Shown: positions 1 through 8,480, counted from the first letter of the stretch. The stretch: DNA of 64,000 nt from Nonomuraea turcica (GCF_030718205.1 NZ_JAUZQF010000004.1:124001-188000); one strand, 5' to 3'. Notes: a model not told the origin generated them from the letters alone. Numbers and translations: made by a program.

Positions 1-321
1 GCCCAGGTGCTCTCGACGCCGGAGGACGGCCTGGCCATCGTGGGCATGGGCAAGCGCGAGGTGGCCTACGACGAGGGCCTGCCTTCGCCGCTGCAGGTCC
101 GCGCCCTCGACGGCACGCTCCGCCCGGCCGGCGGGCTGCGGGTGAGGTCGGTCAACGACCACCACGCCTATGTCGAGGTGGGCGCGGACGCCACACTCGC
201 GCCGGGTGAGCTGATCCGCTTCGGGATCTCCCATCCCTGCACGGCGTTCGACAAGTGGAAGGTGATCCCGATGATCGATGACGACCACACAGTGGTGGAC
301 CTGATCCGCACGTACTTCTGA
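1..321 (+). CDS. D-serine/D-threonine deaminase-like protein, C-terminal part (partial)
   Basis: Reading frame open from the first base and ending in TGA at 319-321; the start lies outside the window. The tail carries GISHPCTAFDKW, the His-Cys pair that binds zinc in the C-terminal beta-barrel of fold-type III PLP D-amino-acid deaminases and D-threonine aldolases. These are cytoplasmic enzymes that break down D-serine or a related D-amino acid. The PLP lysine would lie upstream, so substrate cannot be judged. No terminator is visible after the stop. Confidence 0.75.
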   Translation, partial: AQVLSTPEDGLAIVGMGKREVAYDEGLPSPLQVRALDGTLRPAGGLRVRSVNDHHAYVEVGADATLAPGELIRFGISHPCTAFDKWKVIPMIDDDHTVVDLIRTYF

Positions 322-469
322 ATCAGGATTGACGTTCTTCTCCACCGATGAGATCGACAGGTGCAGGGCCCTGGCGATGGCGGTCAACTCTGACGCTCCG
401 TTCGGCGAGCAGGTGGGACTGGACATGCTGACCCTGGTCCGGGGTGCGTTCGCACTGGTGAAGGAATGA
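322..469. other. Intergenic stretch with gene-like fragments
   Basis: No complete gene. On + a short frame from ATG 377 to TGA 467-469 encodes about 30 residues. On - a frame reads like a helix-turn-helix piece (ELTAIARALHLSISSVEKN, around 310-400). One must be the shadow of the other; either could be the remnant of a decayed gene. The + frame stops one base before the stop of the neighbouring minus-strand gene. Confidence 0.3.
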
Positions 470-799
470 TCAGGTCACTGGGAGCGCGGCGGCCGTCTGG
501 CGCCAGATCCTGCCGTCCCTGATCAAGAGGGTGCCGTAGGTGGTGACGCGGTTGCCGCCGATCGTCATCACCGCGTTGTAGAAGATCACGTCATCGGTCA
601 CCTGCAGCGAGACGATCTCGTCGACCTGGGGCTTCGCCGACAGATACGCCGTGAACAACTCCCTGATCTCGGCGGGGCCCCTGGCGACACGGTCAAAGCG
701 GATCACCGTGGCATCGTCGTGGTATTGGGCGAGGAGGGCCTCGAGGTCCTGGCCCGCGATCGCGGCCAGCTGGCGGTCGAACAGGTCCTTGGTGGTCAT
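470..799 (-). CDS. SnoaL/NTF2-like domain protein
   Basis: A 109-residue single-domain protein of the NTF2/SnoaL cone fold: N-terminal helix starting MTTKDLFDRQLAAIAGQD, then the YHDDATVIRF strand typical of ketosteroid-isomerase-like pockets, then beta strands to the end. Start chosen at ATG 799 because its ATG overlaps the TGA of the upstream LtrA gene (ATGA), a sign of translational coupling. The reaction is unknown; such proteins act as small isomerases, hydrolases or binding proteins. Confidence 0.75.
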   Translation of the reverse strand: MTTKDLFDRQLAAIAGQDLEALLAQYHDDATVIRFDRVARGPAEIRELFTAYLSAKPQVDEIVSLQVTDDVIFYNAVMTIGGNRVTTYGTLLIRDGRIWRQTAAALPVT

Positions 800-1896
800 G
801 CGGCGCCTTCCGGTCGTGGTCGGAGCAGGTCGTACGCCACCTGCGCGGCCGCGTACAGGAGAATGAGCGGCAGCGCAGCCGCGGTGGGCAGCGCGGACGT
901 TGCGAGGGTGAGCGCGGCGGTGGCCAGGCGGATGACGGCGGCGCGGCGGTCGAGCGAGCACAGGTGCTGCACCCCGAGCACGGCGAACACCAGCGCGGCA
1001 GGCAGCCCGATGGCCCAGCTCGTGCTGGACGGGTGGGCGATGGCGTGCTCGATGCCGATCCCGAAGGCAACCAGGCCCAGCGACAACGGCAGGTGCGAGT
1101 AGACCCACACCTGCCCGGCCAGCCGGGTGCGCAGGACGACGGACTCGTCGAGGTGGCCGAAATAGAGCCACCAGAAGCCCATCGCGACGGCCACGCCGGC
1201 CAGGGCGATCAGCAGCGTGCCCGGTGTGACGTCGTGGCCCTTGAGGCCGACGACGACCGCGGCGACGACCTCACCGAGCACGATCACCACGAACAGACCG
1301 AAACGTTCGGGCAGGTGCTCGGTCTGCGGAGGCAGCTTGCCCTGGTAGCGGCGGGCCAGCAGGGGCGTGGCCAGGTCGACGACGATGGCGACGGCCCAGA
1401 ACCAGTAACGCGTGGGCGGCTCGACGGCGAGCGAGGCCAGCCAGATGACCGCGGCCCCGGCGAACCCGGCGGCGTAGCGCATCGTCAGCGGCCGGGCCTC
1501 GGGCACGTGGCGGCCGGCGCGGGCGTAGGCCACGATGAGCAGCACCCGGGCCGCCGCGTAGGCGATCGCGAAGAGCCCGGAGCGGTGCTCGATGTCGCCC
1601 ACGCTGGCGGCCATGGTCGCCACCGCCAGGATCTGGGGCAGCGCGAGCAGCCGGTGGCTGACGTCGTCGGTGTCGAACCTGTTGGCGTAGAAGACGTATC
1701 CCGCCCAGGCCCACCAGATGGGGACGAACAGCCCCACGAACGCGCCGACGTTGTCATCTTCGGCGAGCACCGCGGCCAGCTCCGCTACCGCCACGACGAA
1801 GACGAGGTCGTAGAGTAACTCGAGCCAGGTGGCACGGCGGTGGGCGTCCTCGAAGAGTCTTAATCGGGGTGGCTGCCATTGTCGGCTGTTGGTCAC
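796..1896 (-). CDS. ltrA: Low temperature requirement protein A (LtrA) family membrane protein
   Basis: A 366-residue polytopic membrane protein. The N-terminal signature WLELLYDLVFVVAVAEL is the hallmark of the LtrA family, followed by many hydrophobic helices. First described in Listeria as needed for growth in the cold; the biochemical role is unknown. Start is GTG 1896 with GGAGG five bases upstream. It is first of a two-gene operon with the SnoaL-like gene (4-bp overlap). An AT-rich inverted repeat lies just upstream at 1913-1926. Confidence 0.88.
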   Translation of the reverse strand: MTNSRQWQPPRLRLFEDAHRRATWLELLYDLVFVVAVAELAAVLAEDDNVGAFVGLFVPIWWAWAGYVFYANRFDTDDVSHRLLALPQILAVATMAASVGDIEHRSGLFAIAYAAARVLLIVAYARAGRHVPEARPLTMRYAAGFAGAAVIWLASLAVEPPTRYWFWAVAIVVDLATPLLARRYQGKLPPQTEHLPERFGLFVVIVLGEVVAAVVVGLKGHDVTPGTLLIALAGVAVAMGFWWLYFGHLDESVVLRTRLAGQVWVYSHLPLSLGLVAFGIGIEHAIAHPSSTSWAIGLPAALVFAVLGVQHLCSLDRRAAVIRLATAALTLATSALPTAAALPLILLYAAAQVAYDLLRPRPEGAA

Positions 1897-1912
1897 TCAT
1901 ACCTCCGCTATG

Positions 1913-1926
1913 TAATTGTGTAATTA
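1913..1926. promoter_or_regulatory. AT-rich inverted repeat upstream of ltrA
   Basis: TAATT-GTGT-AATTA, perfect 5-bp arms in otherwise GC-rich DNA, 17 bp upstream of the LtrA GTG. It could be an operator or simply the -10 region of the ltrA promoter. Confidence 0.35.
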
Positions 1927-1943
1927 TGCCCTGTCTGCCGGGC

Positions 1944-2504
1944 TTAGCGTAGCGTGAGGCAGGCGACGCGGTCCCCCGCCTGGCCGGCCTTCGGACCGCT
2001 GGTGACGGTGGGCTTGGCGTGGATCACGAGCGAGTGGGGCAGCCGGTTGGGGTCCAGCGCCCAGGGGTTGCGGGCGGTCGAGCGACCCGCGCCCTGGGCG
2101 TCGGTGGCGACGCCCAGCCAGACCTCGCTGACCGGGTCGATCTGTCCCTGGCGGTGCTGGTAGTGCGATCCCGCGTCGTCGGGTTTCTTGCCACATGGCT
2201 TGGCGTGCAGGTGGACGCCGTAGGTGTGGCTCGGCAGGAATCCCTCGACGACGAGCGAGGTGCGGGTCTGGCCGCCGGAGGACTCGGCGGTGACGCTGGC
2301 CTGAGCGCCCTTGGGGGCCAGCTTGCGGTCGTAGACGATGGCGTCGGTGTCGGACAGGGTGAAGTCGCCGGCGGCGGACAGCGAGAGCTGGCTGTTCGCG
2401 GACGCGCCCCGCGCGGGGGCGTTCTGCAGCGGGGCCGACGGGCCCGCGCAGGCGGCGGCGCCGATCGCGACGAGCGGGATGAACAGGACGGTGGGCACGC
2501 GCAT
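1944..2504 (-). CDS. sodC: Cu/Zn superoxide dismutase family protein, likely lipoprotein
   Basis: 186 residues. N-terminal hydrophobic signal ending in a weak lipobox (AAAC, Cys19), then a SodC domain: GVHLHAKPC supplies two copper histidines and one disulfide cysteine, GSHYQH further ligands, SLVIHA the late copper histidine and GDRVACLTLR the second disulfide cysteine. Expected outside the membrane, disproportionating superoxide. Start ATG 2504 has GAGGAG upstream. The lipobox lacks the usual Leu at -3, so it may instead be a normally cleaved secreted protein. The gene stands alone. Confidence 0.8.
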   Translation of the reverse strand: MRVPTVLFIPLVAIGAAACAGPSAPLQNAPARGASANSQLSLSAAGDFTLSDTDAIVYDRKLAPKGAQASVTAESSGGQTRTSLVVEGFLPSHTYGVHLHAKPCGKKPDDAGSHYQHRQGQIDPVSEVWLGVATDAQGAGRSTARNPWALDPNRLPHSLVIHAKPTVTSGPKAGQAGDRVACLTLR

Positions 2505-2602
2505 GAGAGCTCCTCATCGGCCGAGCCGCTGTCAGGCTCGGAGAAAGCACCCACTCTAACGAGTAATCGACCCACTACCCTGGGTATTCGCCGCCAAGTC
2601 TT

Positions 2603-2878
2603 TCAAGCACCGTGTCTCGCCGCGATGTCGTCGATCATCGCGGCCAGGGTGAAGTCGAGGTCGGTGAGGCCGCCCTGGTCATGGGTGGTGAGCGCCAAAT
2701 GCAGCGTGCGCCACCGGATGTCGATGTCGGGATGGTGGTTGAGCTCCTCGGCCTTGACCGCGATCTCGTCGACGATGCGGATGGCGGCGGGGAAGTCGGG
2801 CGCGGTGACCGTGCGCCGGATCTCCTCGCCCTCGCGCCGCCACTCCGGCAGGGCTTTGAGCTTGCTCTCGACGTCCAT
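2603..2878 (-). CDS. phhB: Pterin-4a-carbinolamine dehydratase
   Basis: 91 residues, usual family length. Contains the signature EELNHHPDIDIRW (His48-His49-Pro50) and the second active-site segment LTTHDQGG. The enzyme dehydrates 4a-hydroxytetrahydropterin, or serves in related pterin chemistry. It starts only 9 bases after the stop of the upstream sugar permease, so it is probably co-transcribed with that operon, an unexpected partner. Confidence 0.9.
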   Translation of the reverse strand: MDVESKLKALPEWRREGEEIRRTVTAPDFPAAIRIVDEIAVKAEELNHHPDIDIRWRTLHLALTTHDQGGLTDLDFTLAAMIDDIAARHGA

Positions 2879-2887
2879 GACTGCACC

Positions 2888-3742
2888 TTATTTCAGTGCC
2901 CCCGTGCCGAGCCCAGACTGGATCTGACGCTGGAAAATGATGTAGACGATCATTACCGGCAGGATCGTCATGCTGAGGGCGGCGAACAGGCCCGGCCAGT
3001 CGGCCTCATACCCGGCCAAGGTGGAAATCCTGGCGATGCCCTGGGTGAGGACCCATTTGTCCGGGTCGCCGGCGAGGAGGACGAGGGGCAGCAGATACTG
3101 GTTCCACTGGCCGAGCACGTTGAAGATGGTGATGCTGATCAGGCCGGGCTTGGCCATGGGGACCATGATCTGGAAGAACGTGCGGGTGTGCGAGGCGCCG
3201 TCGATGAGGGCCGCCTCGGCGACAGCATCCGGCAATGTCCGGAAAAATGCCGCCAAGAAGAACACCGTGAACGGCAGCGAATAGGCGATGTAGACCAGGA
3301 CCAGGCCGAGGTGCGAGTTCAGCAGGCCGACCTGCTTGACGACGAAGAAGAGCGGTCCCAACGCCAGGAAGACCGGGAATGCCAAACCGGCCACAAAGTA
3401 GTAATAAATCAGCTTGTTGCCGATGAAGCGGTATCGCGCCAACACATACGCCGCCATCGACCCGAACACCATCGTCCCAGCCGTACCGAAGAACACGACG
3501 ATGACCGTGTTGAGCATGTACTGCCCGATGTGCGCTTTGCCCCAGGCCCGGCCCCACGCGTCGAGCCGCAGCGCGCCGGGCAACTGCAGCGGGTCGCCGA
3601 AGATCTCGGTGTTGGTCTTGAACGACGCCAGCAACGTCCACGCCAGCGGCGCGATGATCAGCAATGCCCAGACAGCCAGCGCCATGTGCGACAGCCCACT
3701 GAGCACGCTGGGCCGTGGCCGGCCGATGTCACGCGCGGCCAT
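2888..3742 (-). CDS. Carbohydrate ABC transporter permease (MalG type)
   Basis: 284 residues, about six membrane helices. The EAA loop that docks the ATPase is visible (EAALIDGASHTRTFFQIMVPMA). The ending IFQRQIQSGLGTGALK is typical of MalG-like permeases. With the MalF-like partner it forms the import channel. The start is two bases after the partner's stop. No ABC ATPase gene is present in the operon, so a shared MsmK-type ATPase encoded elsewhere is expected. Confidence 0.92.
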   Translation of the reverse strand: MAARDIGRPRPSVLSGLSHMALAVWALLIIAPLAWTLLASFKTNTEIFGDPLQLPGALRLDAWGRAWGKAHIGQYMLNTVIVVFFGTAGTMVFGSMAAYVLARYRFIGNKLIYYYFVAGLAFPVFLALGPLFFVVKQVGLLNSHLGLVLVYIAYSLPFTVFFLAAFFRTLPDAVAEAALIDGASHTRTFFQIMVPMAKPGLISITIFNVLGQWNQYLLPLVLLAGDPDKWVLTQGIARISTLAGYEADWPGLFAALSMTILPVMIVYIIFQRQIQSGLGTGALK

Positions 3743-3744
3743 GT

Positions 3745-4659
3745 CTAGAGCTCAATCCTCTCGCGCCTGGTGGTACGCAACGTCAGCACGGCGAACGTCA
3801 CGGTCAGGAAGAACAACGCCACGCCCATCGCGGAGGCGTACCCGACCTTGTTGAAGGCGAAGGCCGTCTTGTAGATGGTGACCGGGAGAATGGTCGTGGC
3901 CCCGTCGGGCTCGCCCTTGTCCCCCGCCAGCACCAGGATCAGCGCGAACCCGTCGAAGGCGGCGATGCCGAGATAGATCCAGCCGACCTGGACGGTGTCG
4001 CGGAGCAGCGGCAGCGTGATCGAGAAGAACAGCCGCACGCGCCCGGCGCCGTCGAGCGCCGCGGCCTCGAAATAGTCGCGAGGAATGGCGGCCATCCCCG
4101 CGGAGAAGAGCACGACGTAGAACCCGACCGCCTGCCAGACCATCACCACCATGATCGACCAGAGGGCGAGTCCCGGCTCGGTGAGCCAGCCGACGGGCTC
4201 GACGCCGAACCTGCCGAGCACGCCGTTGAGCACGCCGTCCTCGTCCGGCCGGTAGACGGCCTGGAACAGCACCCCGACCACGGCCACGGCGAGCACTTGG
4301 GGGAAGAAGTAGACCACCCGGTAGAACGTCGACCCCCACACGCCCTTCATGCCGGCGCCGCGCGTGCCGCCGCCCAGGTTCAGCAGGAACGACAGGAAGA
4401 GCGCGATGACGATGGTGACGATCGGCAGGACGAGCAGGAGAAGTCCGTGATTGCGCAGGGCCCGCCAGAATACCTCGTCCTCGAACAACCGGCCGAAGTT
4501 GTCCAGCCCCACGTATCGCACGACCGAGGAATATCCGTTCCAGCTCGTCAGCGAGAGCTGGAACGCCTGGATATAGGGGCTGATGACGAAGACCGAATAG
4601 AGGGCGACGGGGACGACGAGGAATCCGGCGACGAACCCGTACCTGCGCAACCGCTCCAT
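3745..4659 (-). CDS. Carbohydrate ABC transporter permease (MalF type)
   Basis: 304 residues starting MERLRRYGFVAGFLVVPVAL. Six membrane helices; EAA motif near YFEAAALDGAGRVRLFFSIT. An upstream in-frame extension exists, but it lies wholly inside the binding-protein gene and has shadow composition, so ATG 4659 was chosen; it lies four bases after the binding-protein stop. Second gene of the importer operon. Confidence 0.92.
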   Translation of the reverse strand: MERLRRYGFVAGFLVVPVALYSVFVISPYIQAFQLSLTSWNGYSSVVRYVGLDNFGRLFEDEVFWRALRNHGLLLLVLPIVTIVIALFLSFLLNLGGGTRGAGMKGVWGSTFYRVVYFFPQVLAVAVVGVLFQAVYRPDEDGVLNGVLGRFGVEPVGWLTEPGLALWSIMVVMVWQAVGFYVVLFSAGMAAIPRDYFEAAALDGAGRVRLFFSITLPLLRDTVQVGWIYLGIAAFDGFALILVLAGDKGEPDGATTILPVTIYKTAFAFNKVGYASAMGVALFFLTVTFAVLTLRTTRRERIEL

Positions 4660-4663
4660 CGTG

Positions 4664-6109
4664 CTATTGGCTCCGCGTCTGCTTGGCGACGGCGTCGTCC
4701 TTCTTGATGGCGTCGGCTTTCTTCTGCATGTTGGCGCAGAACTTCTCCGGCGTGATCCGCCCGGCCATGACCACGTTGATCTGCTCGGTCCCGTAGTCGA
4801 AGAGCTCTTTGTACCAGCCTTCGAAACGGGCGTCGGTGATGATGTTCTCACCGGCCGCGTCCTGGGCCTTGGCCGCGCTCTTCAGGCCGGCGGGCAGGTC
4901 CACGCCCTCGGCGGCGCCGTTCACCACGGTGAGGTTCTTGGTCTTCTCAGTGAAGCCCTTCGCGCCTTCCTTGGAGAGCATGATGCGCAGGTATTCGAGG
5001 CCTCCCCGCGGGTTCTTGCCCTTGGCGGCGACGACGAAGTTCTCGCCGACGCCGACCTGGATGGCGCCGTACGGCATCTTGTCGGCGGCGGTGACGTCGG
5101 GAATGGGGGCGATGGCGTATTGGAAGTCCAGCGGGATGTCCTTGGTCATCTCGTTCTCGATCCAGGACCCGACCGGGTAGAACAACACCTCGTTCTGCAG
5201 GTGCTTGATCTGGGTCTGCGTATGGTCGAGACCGAAGTATGCCTTGTCGCCATATTTCGCCTGGACGTCGGCCCACGCCGTGACCGCCTGCTTCACCGGC
5301 TCGGCGTTCCAGGCGTTGTCCACCAAGTTGTCCAGGTCGATGATCACCTTGTTGCCGCCGATCTTGGCGGCGGTGTAGAGCACGTTCCACAGCTGGTAGT
5401 ACGGGCCCTTCTGGCCGGGGTAGGCGAACAGCAGGATGCCGTCCTTCTTCGCGGTCTCCCCCAGCGCCGTGAACTCGGCCCACGTCTTCGGGACCGCCCA
5501 TCCCCTCGACTCGAACAGCTTGGCGTTGTACCAGAGCGCGCGGTGGGACACGGTGTAGTTCAGCACCAGGTCCTTGCCGTCGATCTTGGCGTTGTCGAGC
5601 ACGGCCGGCGTGATGGTGTCGCGCACCTTCTTGCCCGGCTCGTCCACCGACGGCGCGTCGAACAGCGGAGCCAGATCCGCCAGGTGGCCCTCGGCGGCCA
5701 GCGCCACCAGGTCCATCGCCTCGGGGCCTGAGTTGTTGAGCACGTCGGGAGCGTCGCCGCCGACGAAACGGGGGCGGAGCTGGGTGCCGATCTGCTGGGT
5801 GGCGGTGTGCTTGATCGACACCCCGGCGAACGCCTTCTTGTAGAGCTCCTCGTGCAGGTCCTTCGCGTAGGCGTCGCCGTACCCGCCGCTGAAGATGACC
5901 ACTTCGAGCGGTTTCTTGGCGTCGACGCCGAAGGGGTTCTTGGGGTCGGCGGAGGCGGCGATCGAGGTCGCCGGGGCGGCCGTGGGGTCGCTGCCCGTGC
6001 CGGCGGTGGCGCAGGCGCTCAGCAGGCCCGCGCCGGGACCGGCCACGAACGCGGTCATGCCGATGCGGCGGAGCAGTTGGCGTCGCGTGATTTCGCCCGG
6101 GTGGGTCAT
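4664..6109 (-). CDS. Extracellular sugar-binding lipoprotein of the ABC importer
   Basis: 481 residues from ATG 6109. The N-terminus has a twin-arginine pattern (TRRQLLRRIG) and a lipobox LSAC (Cys33), so it is probably Tat-exported and lipid-anchored. The body is a family-1 solute-binding protein, somewhat long, like N-acetylglucosamine- or polysaccharide-fragment-binding proteins. First gene of the importer operon. A perfect palindrome starts 14 bases upstream of the start codon. The substrate cannot be read from sequence. Confidence 0.88.
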   Translation of the reverse strand: MTHPGEITRRQLLRRIGMTAFVAGPGAGLLSACATAGTGSDPTAAPATSIAASADPKNPFGVDAKKPLEVVIFSGGYGDAYAKDLHEELYKKAFAGVSIKHTATQQIGTQLRPRFVGGDAPDVLNNSGPEAMDLVALAAEGHLADLAPLFDAPSVDEPGKKVRDTITPAVLDNAKIDGKDLVLNYTVSHRALWYNAKLFESRGWAVPKTWAEFTALGETAKKDGILLFAYPGQKGPYYQLWNVLYTAAKIGGNKVIIDLDNLVDNAWNAEPVKQAVTAWADVQAKYGDKAYFGLDHTQTQIKHLQNEVLFYPVGSWIENEMTKDIPLDFQYAIAPIPDVTAADKMPYGAIQVGVGENFVVAAKGKNPRGGLEYLRIMLSKEGAKGFTEKTKNLTVVNGAAEGVDLPAGLKSAAKAQDAAGENIITDARFEGWYKELFDYGTEQINVVMAGRITPEKFCANMQKKADAIKKDDAVAKQTRSQ

Positions 6110-6122
6110 GAAGGCTCCCGAA

Positions 6123-6139
6123 TTAGGAAAGTTTCCTAA
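6123..6139. promoter_or_regulatory. Palindromic operator before the ABC importer operon
   Basis: TTAGGAAA-G-TTTCCTAA, perfect 8-bp arms around one base, ending 14 bp upstream of the binding-protein ATG. Form and AT content fit a sugar-responsive repressor site of the LacI or ROK class. No such regulator gene is adjacent; the ROK gene at 35970-37097 has a different upstream site. Confidence 0.6.
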
Positions 6140-6238
6140 ACGTTTGCCCGAAAGGTACGAACGGCCGCTGGCCTGCGTCAAGGTCCGAGATGGAGCCGTG
6201 ACCTCGCCGTGACCGCGGGCGGCACGGCCGTGACCTGG

Positions 6239-6263
6239 AGGTAGACGACAGCATCGTCTACCT
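6239..6263. promoter_or_regulatory. Long inverted repeat between aminotransferase and binding-protein genes
   Basis: Perfect 10-bp arms AGGTAGACGA / TCGTCTACCT around a 5-base loop (CAGCA). It sits downstream of the aminotransferase stop on the - strand. No T-run follows, so it could be an operator, a read-through attenuator or an mRNA-end stabiliser rather than a classical terminator. The rest of 6140-6304 holds three GCCGTGACC direct repeats and no gene. Confidence 0.5.
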
Positions 6264-6304
6264 GGGCGAAGAGGGCAAGAGCCGACGGCACGTCAGGACC
6301 GGCC

Positions 6305-7519
6305 TCAGCCGAAGTGTGCCCGAGTCTCGGCGAAGGCCTGGTCGGTGCCCTCCAATGCCCTGGCGACGTCGTCGGCCGTGTGCGCGGCCGACATGAACCA
6401 GTTGTGCCACGGGTGCAGGTAGACGCCGTGCCGCAGGCAGGCGTCGCTCCAGTACATGGCGACCGACAGATCCGCGTCGCCGTCGAAGCTGAGCCACGGG
6501 ATCGTGACCGGTCCCGTCTGGTTCACCACGAAGCCGTGGGACTTGGCCTGCTCGTTCAGGCCCTCACGCAGGAGCGTGCCCGCGCGCTCCATGGCGGCGA
6601 TGCCGTCCGTGTCGCGCAGGGTCTCGATGGTGGCCTTGGCCGCCGCCATCGAGACCGCCGAGAACCAGAACGAGCCGGTCGAGTACAAGGTCTGCGCGGG
6701 CCCGCGCAGCGCGTCGGTGCCGGTGACGGCGGCGATCGGGTAGCCGTTCGCCATGGCCTTGGACCAGGCCGTCAGGTCGGGCCGCACCCCATAGGGCTCC
6801 CACGAGCCTCGCAGGTCGATGCGGAAGCCGGCGCGCACGTCGTCGATCACCAGCGCCGCCCCCAGCTGGTCGGCCAGGGCGCGCGCACCGCGGGCGAAGG
6901 CCGGCTCGACCAGCTCCTGGTCCTCGAACGCGTCGTGCTTGAACGGCGTCACGATGATCGCCGCCACGTCGCCCTCCACGGTGGCCGCCGCGGCCTCCAG
7001 CGACTCAAGCGAGTTGTAGGTGAACTCGACCAGGTCGGCCCGCTCGTTCGGCGTCGTGCCCGCCAGCGAGGGCGTGCACCAGGGGTCGGCGCCGTGGTAA
7101 GCGCCGTGGGCCATCAGGACCTTGGTGCGCCCGGTCGCGGCCCTGGCGACCATCAACGCCTGCGTGGTGGCGTCGGTGCCGTTCTTGGAGAACATCGCCC
7201 AGTCGGCACTGGGGACGGTGTCCACGAGCAGCTCGGCCAGCTCCACCATGATCGGACCGGGGCCGTTGAGGCAGTCGCCGAGCGCGGCCTGGCGGGCGGC
7301 CGCCTCCTCCACGCGCGGATGCCGGTGCCCGAGCACGATGGGTCCCCAGCTGCACATGAAGTCGATGTACTCGCGGCCGTTCACGTCCCACTGGCGGCAT
7401 CCTTCGCCGCGCTCGAAGAACTGCGGGAAGCCGGGGGCGAAGAGGGCGGCGTTGAGGTGCCCGTACATGCCGCCGGGCACGACCTTCGCGGCGCGCCGGC
7501 GGAGTTCGGCGTCGTTCAC
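6305..7519 (-). CDS. Class III PLP aminotransferase, glutamate-1-semialdehyde aminomutase-like
   Basis: 404 residues. GHRHP early motif, MFSKNGTDATT cofactor-phosphate region, VIDDVRAGFR (Asp that pairs with the PLP ring nitrogen) and AWSKAMANG with the PLP lysine at 254. It resembles HemL, but the kinase and importer neighbours argue for a catabolic transaminase or aminomutase acting on an amino sugar or amino polyol. Start is GTG 7519, overlapping the kinase TGA (GTGA); the longer in-frame extension is shadow of the kinase gene. Confidence 0.85.
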   Translation of the reverse strand: MNDAELRRRAAKVVPGGMYGHLNAALFAPGFPQFFERGEGCRQWDVNGREYIDFMCSWGPIVLGHRHPRVEEAAARQAALGDCLNGPGPIMVELAELLVDTVPSADWAMFSKNGTDATTQALMVARAATGRTKVLMAHGAYHGADPWCTPSLAGTTPNERADLVEFTYNSLESLEAAAATVEGDVAAIIVTPFKHDAFEDQELVEPAFARGARALADQLGAALVIDDVRAGFRIDLRGSWEPYGVRPDLTAWSKAMANGYPIAAVTGTDALRGPAQTLYSTGSFWFSAVSMAAAKATIETLRDTDGIAAMERAGTLLREGLNEQAKSHGFVVNQTGPVTIPWLSFDGDADLSVAMYWSDACLRHGVYLHPWHNWFMSAAHTADDVARALEGTDQAFAETRAHFG

Positions 7520-8433
7520 GTGAGCATCCCTAGAGTCGAGTCGAGGTCGGTGAGGCCGGCGTCCGAGCCGAGGCCGGTGGCGACGCGGGCGGCGGCGGCC
7601 GTGCCCCATCGTGCGGCCGTCAGGACGTCCTGGTCGTGGAGGAGGCCGGTGAGGAAACCCGCACAGTACGCGTCGCCGCAGCCGGTCGTGTCCACCACGT
7701 CCGTCTTGAGGGCGGGCACCCGTTCGGATCCCGCGGAGGTGACCACGAGGCTGCCTTCCTCGCCGAGGGTGATGAGGACGCCGCGCGGTCCGTCGGCCAG
7801 CAGCGTCGCGGCCGCGGTCTCGAGGTCCGTGGCCCCGGTCATGAGGAGGGCCTGGGACTCGTTCGGCAGGACGTAGTCCACGTGCGGGAGGAAGGCGCGG
7901 GCCATGCCCAGTAAGTCGGCCATCTCCGACAGGACGTCCATGGTGACGATGGTCCCGGCGGCCCGTACCTCGTCCAGGAGTGCGAAGAAGGCCGGGTCTC
8001 CCAGGCCGAACGTGACGTCCATGCCGCCCAGGTGGATCGCCCGCGCGCCACGCAGCACGCTGACGTCCAGGTCGGCATACGTCACGGAGAGGTTCGCGCC
8101 GGGCACGTGGAAGCTGGGCCGTCCGCCGTCGGGCCTGATGGGCAGGATCGAGGCGGCCGTCTGCTCGCCTTCCCTGCGGGCCAGGCACGAGGTGTCCACC
8201 CCCCGTTTGGCCAGCACCATCAGCAGGAAGTCGCCGAGCTCGTCGTCGCCGATGGCGCCCATCGTGACCACGTCGTTGCCCAGCTTGACCAGATCGACCG
8301 CCGTGCCGGCGGCGGTGCCCGCGGCGGTGAGGCGGATCTGGTCGACCAGCACGGTGTCCTGGCCCTCGGGAATGTGATCGATGGGCCTGGCAAGGATGTC
8401 GGCGATGTGGACGCCGACGGTGGCGACGGTCAT
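7516..8433 (-). CDS. PfkB/ribokinase family carbohydrate kinase
   Basis: 305 residues. The PfkB C-terminal signature is DTTGCGDAYCAGF (catalytic Asp254, anion hole GCGD rather than GAGD), with VLPNESQ (Asn191-Glu192) for Mg-ATP. It phosphorylates a sugar or nucleoside hydroxyl in the cytoplasm. It is translationally coupled to the aminotransferase downstream. The ATG at 8433 lies directly beside a palindrome, so the adjacent TetR regulator probably controls this operon. Confidence 0.88.
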   Translation of the reverse strand: MTVATVGVHIADILARPIDHIPEGQDTVLVDQIRLTAAGTAAGTAVDLVKLGNDVVTMGAIGDDELGDFLLMVLAKRGVDTSCLARREGEQTAASILPIRPDGGRPSFHVPGANLSVTYADLDVSVLRGARAIHLGGMDVTFGLGDPAFFALLDEVRAAGTIVTMDVLSEMADLLGMARAFLPHVDYVLPNESQALLMTGATDLETAAATLLADGPRGVLITLGEEGSLVVTSAGSERVPALKTDVVDTTGCGDAYCAGFLTGLLHDQDVLTAARWGTAAAARVATGLGSDAGLTDLDSTLGMLT

Positions 8434-8434
8434 A

Positions 8435-8446
8435 GTCTAAATAGAC
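8435..8446. promoter_or_regulatory. Operator between kinase and TetR genes
   Basis: GTCTA-AA-TAGAC, a 12-bp palindrome two bases upstream of the kinase start and about 35 bp before the TetR start, followed by AGACGTCC. Placement in the divergent promoter region suggests control of both genes by the TetR protein. Confidence 0.55.
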
Positions 8447-8480
8447 AGACGTCCGAATAAAAAGTCAATGGAGGCGACCG

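Noticed and set aside
2612..3748. Long plus-strand reading frame opposite the permease gene
   Set aside because: Antisense shadow typical of GC-rich coding DNA; composition is His/Arg/Asp/Gln-rich, with no domain and no ribosome-binding site.
7520..8188. In-frame N-terminal extension of the aminotransferase
   Set aside because: Lies fully within the PfkB kinase gene with Arg/Pro/Gly-rich shadow composition; the GTGA overlap marks the true start.
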